From Flavobacteriales bacterium (lineage in GTDB: Bacteria; Bacteroidota; Bacteroidia; Flavobacteriales_E; Vicingaceae): 64,000 bases of DNA. How positions within the stretch are numbered: position 1 is the stretch's first letter; each line of letters begins with the position of its first letter. Of this stretch, positions 46,901 through 54,100 are shown one piece after another. Location of the stretch: the NCBI GenBank assembly GCA_020853105.1, contig JADYZM010000004.1, forward strand, positions 164,563 to 228,562, read 5' to 3'. Position numbers and translations under genes: made by a program. Below the pieces are notes generated by a model. That model saw nothing but the letters and a program-made list of their open reading frames with translations. It made no database searches and was not told the DNA's origin.

Positions 46901-47787
46901 GTTTCCAATACGCATCAGGAAGTGGCTTACAAACGGCAACAGGATTAAATTTGGCGTGTGCTATCATAGTTATTGGACCTCCTGTATTTAAAATGGCTGA
47001 TGTAGTAAATGCCATTACCGATAATACTGCTAATGGTAGTTTTATTCAAAACATACGATTCAAACAGAAAAGATTTGGATTTACCAGTACCAAAGAAGAC
47101 AATACTGGAACTTTAATGAGTAACAGTACTATCAATACCTTTTATAACCAAACCCAACCTCAGAATATCGGATTATTAACGACTACCGAAGATTTAATTA
47201 ACCAAAAACAATACAGTAGTGCAAAAATGAACAATCTTGCTGCACCTGTTACCAATACGGTAGAAGCTAATTATCAACTGGTATATGATAAAGTATTAGA
47301 GCAACTGGTGGATACAGGTTATGTTTACACTCCTACTGATATTTTACAGATAGAAAATGTGGCTCAATTGTGTATGCAGGAAAATGGAGAAGCCGTTACG
47401 ATGGCAAGAGCTTTACTGGCATCCATAAGAAAAGAAGGAGTAAGTTATAATAACGATTGTATAGAAATGCCTTTTGAAAATAATGGTAATCGTTTGATGC
47501 AACAAGAAGAAACAAATCATATAGCCTCAGAAGTTAGCGATGTATTAATTTATCCTAATCCAAACAAGGGAACATTTACGGTTCAATATGAAACAAATGA
47601 AGAAGAACAGTTGACATTGACTATTGTTGAATTGACTGGAAAAATAGTGCATCAGGAAACATTACCTGTAGGATTTCAGGAAAAAGAGATTATTACTGAA
47701 AATATAGGAACTGGATTTTATTTCATAACTATCAAAACAAAATCGGGTATTTTAACCTATTCTACAAAAATGAGTATTGTAAAATAG
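43906..47787 (+). CDS. C-terminal fragment: subtilisin Ser motif, Ig-like repeats, beta-helix, T9SS sorting domain
   Basis: This 1293-residue ORF opens at MAAPMVSGVAG, the middle of the subtilisin Ser motif (GTSMAAP), so its ATG is not a natural start. After the end of the protease domain come an Ig-like segment, two close Ig-like repeats (77-residue period), and a long Asn/Thr-rich stretch of short strands (INNRF, IYIGGNIPNQGNTFRNC, INNCETGVYI, VRENTTIKTTNN) typical of right-handed beta-helices. It ends with a helical spacer and a type A T9SS sorting domain (YPNPNKGTFTV...GFYFITIKTKSG). The beta-helix and C-terminus are homologous to those of the 1956-aa protein. Confidence 0.8.
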   Translation: MAAPMVSGVAGIMRSFNTSATATDIYNCLVYSANPDIYNAILHPTNNAGTMGYGRLDAEAALKCLGVPCSNNPIAVITPSSTSICPGGTVTLTANQGIAYSWSTGATTQGITINTSGIYSVTVTFAGGCTATTSFNLQTADTQAHLVVTENSGLLPNDGILCGQDMLQLSSYFGLSYQWSAFGATTPGIPGTINAGPNSNLPFTWNYWVIISGVGGCSGVVDTAFGTAIWNLPPTITVTSSSPTICIGESTNLTASGANTYIWSPATGLSSTTGSTVTASPTTTITYTVTGTDVNGCEGVTTVTVTVNPLPTVVATASPYTVCTGQSSTLTASGASTYTWSPATGLSATTGSTVTATPSVTTIYTATGTDANGCSATDTVIVNVTTCSTNPDCALPTTLTIPTSGATSSTFSIPNGSVVDVLGNFTIDNNVIYTGVKFRMAAGTQIDILTGNTLTLSTCHLFSCTQLWEEINVPNGANLIVKSYSIIEDAKIAINWVNGGTVKTENSVFNKNGAGLALSNTISIATNNIDVSNTVFTCRDFPSFVYTVTINPFIFNLIKAALYNDIVTFAPYSSLLSPAPANTRSLYGVYSNRIETTIGTAGNINIANLFDYLDYGISVNHASFNVINNRFANCFGDNSSTNPVGVGVFALTKDTNRIYIGGNIPNQGNTFRNCYRGAHINKYLKVDFINNKVLNTQTSPNFSGVGSFIGHYGLAIFTGLNLGSNTVTDFHINKNTINNCETGVYINRNWSNIETIALEIHDNNIDVTGSGTYCNRGFWIQDVAGNTAISTPPTAVNVQNNTIRNCEINAMLFDNVKRSLLVRDNNELSVKLSAPQSRQVIRLNACDYGIVRENTTIKTTNNTTIPVGATTSNFITGIWVSQSPNSNVICNTVNYVDACLLFDQPSPNSNVTRNIMDKARIGLVLANGGEIGTQGSPTSPSGNSWGAFNSSHINLAHTYTFNTFNANTNSILYCRPNTSPCSFGAFKSFPCVNQTFNPSFQYASGSGLQTATGLNLACAIIVIGPPVFKMADVVNAITDNTANGSFIQNIRFKQKRFGFTSTKEDNTGTLMSNSTINTFYNQTQPQNIGLLTTTEDLINQKQYSSAKMNNLAAPVTNTVEANYQLVYDKVLEQLVDTGYVYTPTDILQIENVAQLCMQENGEAVTMARALLASIRKEGVSYNNDCIEMPFENNGNRLMQQEETNHIASEVSDVLIYPNPNKGTFTVQYETNEEEQLTLTIVELTGKIVHQETLPVGFQEKEIITENIGTGFYFITIKTKSGILTYSTKMSIVK
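44605..45060 (+). repeat. Two tandem Ig-like repeats in the subtilisin/beta-helix protein
   Basis: Two ~77-residue units share SxxTICxGxSTxLTASGAxTYxWSPATGLSxTTGSTVTAxP and YTxTGTDxNGC. The equivalent codons lie 231 bases apart (44665 and 44896). A third, related unit is found at about 54000-54200 in the paralogous gene. This is DNA-level similarity from a fairly recent duplication. Confidence 0.8.
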
Positions 47788-47792
47788 TAGTA

Positions 47793-49001
47793 ATGTTTAA
47801 CATAAAACATATACTATTGTTTCTAATTCTGGGAGTATCAAATGGGTACTCCCAGAATTTAATACTTAATTATTCGTTTGAAAATATTAATCAATGCCCT
47901 GATATGGTTAACTTTGGAAGTGTTGATAGTTGTATTGCATCGTGGGAAGACCCAACTGATGGTACTTCTGATTGTTATAATACATGTGTAGCTGCATTAC
48001 CTTTTTCAACAATCCCTTCTCATAATAATGGATATGGGTATCAATTTCCAAGAACAGGAAATGGGTATGCTGGTATTTTTGTTTATCAAGGTGCATCAAT
48101 GTATAGAGAGTATATTCATTCTAAACTATTAGATAGTTTGAAACAAGATAGCTGCTATTATATGGAGTTCTATGTTAATAAAATGAACATGGCAAGGTAT
48201 GCAGTTAATTTAGGATGTTACTTATCTAATATAACAATAAACAATAGTTCAGGACCTTTTTTTTTACTTAATTATACTCCACAAATCGAGCAGCCTAATT
48301 CTTCAATGTTAACTGATACGTTAAATTGGGTTAGAATTAACGGCGTTTATAAGGCAAATGGGGGAGAACAATTTATTACCATCGGTAATTTTAATAACAA
48401 TACAACAATAGATACTCTAACTGTTGGGGATACTGGAAATAATGGAGCATATTATTATGTAGAAGATGTTATTTTAAAACTAATCCCAAACAATATTAAT
48501 GTTGCTGATGCAGGAAATAATCAAAATATTATTCAAGGGGATAGTGTACAAATAGGAAATAATTCTTTAAGCGATGCTGTTTACAGTTGGTATCCAAGTG
48601 CAGGGTTAAATGATACAACATTGGAAAACCCTATTGCTAAACCAACAGTTACAACTACCTACTACTGTATAAAAGATGCCTGTAACAGTCAAACCATTGA
48701 TAGTGTAACAGTAACAGTACAGCCTAATGGTGTAGAAAATTATTACAATAATAAAAACTTTAAAATATACCCTAACCCTAATAACGGTATTTTTAATATC
48801 TCACACAACCTTAATGAAGAAAATTACGTCTTGGAAATAACAGATATAACAGGAAAAGTTGTTTATCATCAATATTTTAATAACATGAGAAATACTGAAA
48901 CAATAATAATTAATTCTTTAGAAACAGGATTTTATTTTGTAGGGATTTCTGATAATCAGAAAAGATTATTGTACTTAACAAAAATGAGCGTTATTAACTA
49001 A
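47793..49001 (+). CDS. T9SS-exported jellyroll plus Ig-like protein, cassette 1
   Basis: A 402-residue protein. A signal peptide (ending GYSQ) is followed by a jellyroll domain with the familiar Bacteroidota pattern NLILNYSFENINQCP...W...YGYQFPRTGNGYAGIF..REYIHSKLLDSL..CYYMEFYVN, ending in GAYYYVEDVILKLI. Next come a PKD/Ig-like domain (DAGNNQNIIQGDSVQIG...YCIKDACNSQTIDSVTVTV) and a T9SS sorting domain (YPNPNNGIFNI...GFYFVGISD). It starts 5 bp after the beta-helix gene. Its paralogue in cassette 2 is at 57072. It is probably surface-exposed; the ligand is unknown. Confidence 0.85.
   Translation: MFNIKHILLFLILGVSNGYSQNLILNYSFENINQCPDMVNFGSVDSCIASWEDPTDGTSDCYNTCVAALPFSTIPSHNNGYGYQFPRTGNGYAGIFVYQGASMYREYIHSKLLDSLKQDSCYYMEFYVNKMNMARYAVNLGCYLSNITINNSSGPFFLLNYTPQIEQPNSSMLTDTLNWVRINGVYKANGGEQFITIGNFNNNTTIDTLTVGDTGNNGAYYYVEDVILKLIPNNINVADAGNNQNIIQGDSVQIGNNSLSDAVYSWYPSAGLNDTTLENPIAKPTVTTTYYCIKDACNSQTIDSVTVTVQPNGVENYYNNKNFKIYPNPNNGIFNISHNLNEENYVLEITDITGKVVYHQYFNNMRNTETIIINSLETGFYFVGISDNQKRLLYLTKMSVIN
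47825..47859 (+). promoter_or_regulatory. GC-rich hairpin in the signal-peptide codons
   Basis: AATTCTGGGAGTA (47825-47837), a 9-base loop, and TACTCCCAGAATT (47847-47859) form a perfect 13-bp stem, 32 bases after the ATG. It has GC content unusual for the region, and the mRNA could slow early translation. Confidence 0.5.
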
Positions 49002-49012
49002 AAACAGTAATT

Positions 49013-49570
49013 ATGAAAACATTAAAAACTATCATTCTTATCATTGCTTTTTTACCTTTAAAGTTTTATGGTCAATGTTTTTCTTATGTTGTAATAACAA
49101 CTCCTCCGAGTTGTCCATCTTGTTGCGATGGTTCTATTACAATTGATAGCCTTACAGGAGGATGCCCTCCATATTCTTATACATGGTCAAACGGAAGTAA
49201 TACACCAATTATTTATCCAATATGTTTCGACTCAACTTTTTCATTAACAATTACTGATGCAGGGCAATGCTGTCCAGACACTTCTTTTAATCTTAAAATT
49301 GCATCATCAACAAGTTTAAATGAGTATGAGATACTTTACAATAGCTTTATTGTTACTCCCAACCCTAACAATGGGAGTTTCACTATTGATATAGATAATA
49401 TTGAAAATGCAACTATTGAAATCTATAACATTTCAGGGCAACTTATTTTAAAGGAAGCATTATTGAAAAGCATTACACCAATTAATTTAAAAGAAAATCC
49501 AAAAGGAATCTATTTTGTGAAAATAGAAACTGAAAATAAAGCAATTGTCAGAAAGATTACCTATCAATGA
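49013..49570 (+). CDS. Short SprB-repeat protein with T9SS sorting domain, cassette 1
   Basis: A 185-residue protein: signal peptide (ending KFYGQ), one SprB-like repeat (ITTPPSCPSCCDGSITIDSLTGGCPPYSYTWSNGSNTP), and a T9SS type A domain (TPNPNNGSFTIDI...NPKGIYFVKIETENKAIVRKI). SprB repeats are found in the flavobacterial gliding adhesin and in many surface proteins. It follows the jellyroll gene by 11 bp. The sorting domain is nearly identical to that of the cassette 2 paralogue, while the repeat part is shorter (one unit instead of two). Confidence 0.85.
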   Translation: MKTLKTIILIIAFLPLKFYGQCFSYVVITTPPSCPSCCDGSITIDSLTGGCPPYSYTWSNGSNTPIIYPICFDSTFSLTITDAGQCCPDTSFNLKIASSTSLNEYEILYNSFIVTPNPNNGSFTIDIDNIENATIEIYNISGQLILKEALLKSITPINLKENPKGIYFVKIETENKAIVRKITYQ

Positions 49571-50446
49571 ATTTACTAATGAGGTGAGTGTTAAAATTTT
49601 TTCAATATAAGAGAGTAGGGGGTAGCAAAAGAAGCTCCCTTATAAAGAGAGCGAAGAGCAACCAAGCTCGAACCAAAGAAACTGAATGTAGAAAACATAA
49701 AGCCACTTATTGCGAATATAAACGAACTTAAAACCACACTTACGATAATAACCTAGCCAAAACCAAGATTTTACACGATAATGACCTAACCAGAAACAGC
49801 CTTTAATAGGACTAATACAGGTATTAATAAGAATACATAACATAATTAAAAATTTAAATGAACCCTTGGCAATACGCCAAGTTAGGCGTTCACAATGGTT
49901 TTGAGTGAGGCAAATGCAAGGAGTAAAGCGGTTTACGGTGTGGTAGCAAAGTGTAGGGCTAAATAGCTTTACTACATTTTATCCTTGCAATTTCCCGAAC
50001 CAATAACCATAACTTTGCTGCAACTTGTGTGTGTCAACCCCAAATCATCAAGCTAATAATTATTGAAACATAGAATTATGTTAAATAGAAAGGCGTGTTG
50101 GCAGGAAAGAAATGCGAGCAAGCGTTTGGCGTGAATGAATAAATGCGTAAAAACAAACAAAAGGGGCTTGTTCTTTTGTTGCGTAGCAAACAATTACTTT
50201 TGTATTGTTTTAGCATTTGTACAGAGAGCGAAGATAGCATATTTCTTTCTTGATTTTTTGGTTCTTTTTTATCAAGAAAAAAGAACAAATAAAACCACGA
50301 CAGTGAACGCAGCATAGAAAAATGCGAATAAAGCCTTAAAATTATTAAGGCAAACGCATTTTTTGTATGCAAGTGAACTACCATATAATTTTTTTGAGCG
50401 AGGGCAAAAAGAATAAATTTTTTAAAAAAGAAAGGCAATGTGCGGC
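49571..50446 (+). repeat. Non-coding repeat R, copy 1 (downstream of cassette 1)
   Basis: This ~875-bp stretch follows the SprB-repeat gene directly and aligns with 59109-59970. Shared blocks include AGCTCCCTTATAAAGAGAG, CTTGGC-AATAC-GCCAAG (a hairpin), AAAGCGGTTTACGGTG, ATTTTATCCTTGCAATTTCC and TTTCTTGATTTTTTGGTTC. Short ORFs inside it are not supported. The copies differ in 50110-50220 against 59660-59750, where unrelated insertions sit. No transposase is present. Confidence 0.8.
50318..50363 (+). terminator. Nested terminator-like hairpin in repeat R, copy 1
   Basis: AAAAATGCG (50318-50326) pairs with CGCATTTTT (50355-50363), and inside it GCCTT pairs with AAGGC. T residues follow the outer arm. 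The same nested hairpin is kept in copy 2 although the loop is shorter there. Confidence 0.6.
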
Positions 50447-50750
50447 TATTTACACATAATGTCTAATTATAAGACAAAATGATATACCGAATAAATTCTA
50501 ATCGCTTTAGAATTCAATATTTTTAAATTTGTGGAGAATTATATTGAATACGAAATCCTTCGATACAATTCCGATGAAAAATCGGAATCACTCAGGATGA
50601 CAGTCAGAGCGATGGAATGTGCGTTCTATTTACCCGCCAGGGCGAAACGAAGTGGAGACATAATAAGAATTATAAGAAAAAACGAACTAAAAACATACCA
50701 CTAAAAAACAATATCGTTTTGTCTTATAATGTATTGCGTTATGTTAAATA
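50447..50750. mobile_element. MITE-like element with ~38-bp inverted ends, copy 1
   Basis: The left end (50447-50484, TATTTACACATAATGTCTAA then TTATAAGACAAAATGATA) is the reverse complement, with few mismatches, of the right end (50712-50750, TATCGTTTTGTCTTATAAT then GTATTGCGTTATGTTAAATA). The ~225 bp inside have no ORF but hold the phrase ACCCGCCAGGGCGAAACGAAG, also in copy 2. Size, paired ends and lack of coding fit a miniature inverted-repeat element. The right end overlaps the start of repeat L copy 2. Confidence 0.5.
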
Positions 50751-51024
50751 GTCTTAGGTTTTTAAAGAATTAATTCTTTAAAAAGGGCAAAAAAAATTAT
50801 TAAAACAAAATCAAGTAAGGGTTTAAAATTTGCTATTTTTCATAGCAATTTTAAACTCTTACCTACCGCTTTTTTTAGCGAAAAATGTGCCCCGCTTTTT
50901 GGCGGGGCTTATTTTTTAGCTGCGTGAGGGATAGAAGCGGCATCCTTTCTGTTTTTCACAGAAAGATATAGCGGATAGCCCGACCTTTAGGGCACGCCCA
51001 AATCATCTAACTTTGCCTTAATAA
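50720..51024 (+). repeat. Structured ~300-bp repeat, copy 2 (upstream of cassette 2)
   Basis: This is the second copy of the element at 41311-41614, with the same four structures: palindrome 50759-50784; long hairpin 50815-50862; short hairpin 50889-50908 (GCCCCGC/GCGGGGC); and the Flavo-1-like core. The short hairpin has a completely different stem sequence from copy 1 but the same length and loop position. It leads into the leader of the 1956-aa protein gene, ~160 bp downstream. Confidence 0.85.
50919..50999 (+). ncRNA. Candidate Flavo-1-like structured RNA, copy 2
   Basis: This 81-nt core is identical to copy 1 (41510-41590) except for a C to T change at GATATAGCGG. Such near-perfect conservation contrasts with the changes in the flanking repeat and supports a functional RNA. 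The name is given from memory of the motif and needs a covariance-model search. Confidence 0.55.
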
Positions 51025-51140
51025 AAATCTCTTTTGTTATTCTTTCAGTATATTTCTGATTAGTAACTAAAGGTCTATTATTTAGATACATTCTAAATTA
51101 CAAACAATATGTTTAATATCAATTTTTTTTATATAACTTC

Positions 51141-51167
51141 GGGTTAATTTCTCTTTTTTATTAACCC
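51141..51167 (+). promoter_or_regulatory. Leader hairpin just before the 1956-aa protein start
   Basis: GGGTTAAT (51141-51148) and ATTAACCC (51160-51167) form a perfect 8-bp stem with an 11-base T-rich loop, ending 16 bases before the ATG. It may affect ribosome access or protect the 5' end. Confidence 0.4.
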
Positions 51168-51183
51168 CTAATATTCCATAATT

Positions 51184-54100
51184 ATGAAAAAAATTATATC
51201 TATCGTAAGTCTATTGGTATTTATAACCAGTTTAAATGCACAAAATTATAGATTACCTACTACAAATGCAGATAGTATACCTGATATGGTGGTTTATGAT
51301 AGGGAAGGTAATTTATATAATGTAAATGATTTACGATTTTCTTTACCCAATCCAAACAACCCACAGTTACAAACAATTTCTCCTACATGTAATGCAGGCA
51401 TCTTTAGACTTCATTTTGTTGATGCTGGACTAAATAGCGGGTTTGATGATCCTATTTTAGGACCTCAAAGACAGGCTGTTGCTTGTCAGGTTTTTACAGA
51501 TTTAAGCCAACTTATAAATGAAGCTAATAGCCCATATTCCTCTATTCCAAATTTAGGGAATGGTAATTCTTTTGTAGAAATTGAAGTAAGACAATCAATT
51601 AATACTTTATCTAACCCAATGTTAGGGATGGCTGGTCAATATTATTTGTCTTCATCATCTGGTATTGTCCATGGTACAGTATGGGAGACTATTAATACTG
51701 GAATAGATTCATGGTTTGGAGTTAATAATAGTAACCTTGGAAATTTTGGAATTTATCATGGATTAATGCAAATAAATTTTGGACATCCTTTTTATTTAGG
51801 AAATAATCCATCAGCTATTCCTTCTGGTGATTTTGATTTATATACAGTGATTTTGCATGAAGCTCTCCATGCTTTAGGTATAGGCTCTCTAATTAATCAA
51901 AATGGCACAAGTAAAATTACCAATACAAATCCAGGTATATATAGTATTTATGATACATATTTAACAGATAATTTGACTGGAAATAAATTAATTAATACAA
52001 CAAATTGCTATAATTCTCAAGCAACTATTTTACCTTTATCGAAACTAACAACCCCTTGTTCTATTACTTTTGATGGAACATCTACAACCTTTGTGTCATC
52101 CGATGCAATTTGGTCTAATGGCACCAGTCTAAGTCATTATCCAATTGGCTCGTGTTCTAATAGTGGAAATTATGTTATGAACCCTTCTTTAGCACCAGGG
52201 ATAACTAGAAGATTCCCTAATATAGAAGAAGTAACAACTCTCTGTGATATAGGTTATTCAACTTCCGGTATTTATGCTTCTACTACTTATCCGTCAATAG
52301 GTAATTGTGGAACAAGAGTGGCTGGTGTTAATGATTATGCTACTTACACAAGTTCAGCTCCCGGAGTAAATTTTCAGACAGCGTTTAATACACCTTTTAA
52401 TTTTTCAAGTTCCGATATATTAGGAAACGATGAAAATGCAACCTATTATGAATGTTTGGAAGTAGTAAATGCCACAGGTATATTAACAGGATTGCTTTCA
52501 GGAAGTGTAGGAAATACAATTACGTTTACTCCAAATACTGGCTATTCAGGTGTTGCCATTTTAAAATATATTCCAAGAGCCAGTGCTACTGGTATTAAGG
52601 GAAATACTACTTACATTTTTATCTTGGTAAGCCCTCCTCCTTTGCCACCATGTACTCCTAACCAATGTGAAATGATTTGTTATGGAGGTTTTGAGGAATT
52701 TACAAGTCAGTTGCAGTATGATTTATATACTCAAGGTGGTTTTGCTGCTGGATGGGCAAACTCTTTTAGTTTCGTACCCCAACCATTTTCTGATAATTCT
52801 CCAGATTTCAGAAATACTACAATTAATTTTCCACTTTACAATGCTTGTTCTGGAGTTTTCACAGCAATTTCTGCTCATTCAGGAATTTCATACATAGGGT
52901 TAATTTTAAGAAATTTTAGTAATGGGGATAATAATCCAGAAGGTCCGTCACTACCATTAAACTCACCATTACTACCTGGAGAAACAGTTACTGTCACGTT
53001 GTGGGCAAGGCTTAATAACAGTCTTTGTCAGGGCGGTATCCAAGCTAGATTTACTAATATGCAACCTTGTCAAAATAATACTTTTCTAGGTAACTGTACA
53101 GGATTAATACAATCTCCAATAATTTCTTCTCCAATAATTACTTCTAATGGTAATATATGGCAACAGCTCACATTAAACTATACAAATAGTACAACTACAA
53201 CTTTTACTCATCTATTAATTAATTCCTTGCCTGCAACAACTGCGGTTTTTCCTATTAATCCAATTTATATTGACGATGTAAGTTGCATTAAAAACACACC
53301 AAATATTACTATTACAAAAACAGCACCTTCAAATGCTTGTCCTAACGATGTAATTACATATACTATTGATGTTTGTAATACCTCTACTTTTCCAGCCAAC
53401 AATGTTCAAATAACCGATGTTTTATCGAATGGATTAACAGTTGTTTCAGGTGGTTCTTTTACTTATCCCACTCAAACTATTTCTAGTTTACCAGCCGGAG
53501 GATGTCAAAGTTTCACTTTAAATGCACAAGTTAATGTTTCTACAGGAACAGTAAGCAATACTGCAACTGTTTCGTCTGGTGGATGTCTGTCTAATATTAC
53601 TACAAATACCACCACCACCACAATCAGTCAACCTACTTTAAACATTACTCAGGTTGCTAGTAGCACCAATCCTATAAGTGGAAGTACAATAAATTTAACT
53701 ATTGATGTTTGTAATAGCACTCCAAATACAGTAAATAATATTATTGTAGAAACGACTGTTCCAAGTGGCAATACCATTTTACCAGGATCTGGATATACAG
53801 TCTTAGGTAATGTTATAACTTTTAATTCTTTTAACTTACCAGCAGGAACAACTACCTCACCATCATGTTTAACTTTTATAATTCCTATTACTGTTAATTG
53901 TAGTGGTTCGGGTTCTATTTGCACATCTATTTTGTCTGGGGGTAATAGTTGTCTATCACAAAATAATTGCACAAACATCAATGTTGTTTCATCAGCTAAT
54001 CTTACTGTTTCGCCATCATCCCCAACGATATGTTCAGGACAATCAACTACATTAACTGCTAGTGGTGCAAATACGTATGTGTGGAATCCCGGAAATTTTT

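Larger units (their letters stand above)
42712..47787 (+). pseudogene. T9SS-exported subtilisin/beta-helix protein gene broken by an in-frame TAA
   Basis: The two ORFs at 42712 and 43906 are in the same reading frame and together make one 1691-codon gene with a TAA at 43879-43881 (codon 390). The stop falls between the catalytic His211 and Ser398 of a subtilisin domain. Reading through it gives GLPIIN-stop-YANYDGTSMAAPMVSG, with normal subtilisin sequence directly on both sides. A point mutation, a sequencing error, or readthrough would each explain it. The rest of the gene shows no decay. Confidence 0.75.

Noticed and set aside
49640-49843. 67-aa minus-strand ORF, with a 65-aa counterpart at 59179-59376
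   Set aside because: Both ORFs stay open and the length difference is a multiple of three, but most base changes alter the amino acid and the composition (Trp, Tyr, Cys, Phe-rich) is unlike real proteins. It is conserved as part of repeat R, not as a gene.
50076-50438. 120-aa minus-strand ORF in repeat R
   Set aside because: Its start and middle lie in the part of repeat R that is replaced in copy 2, so the frame is not kept. There is no domain, and hairpin arms explain its sequence.
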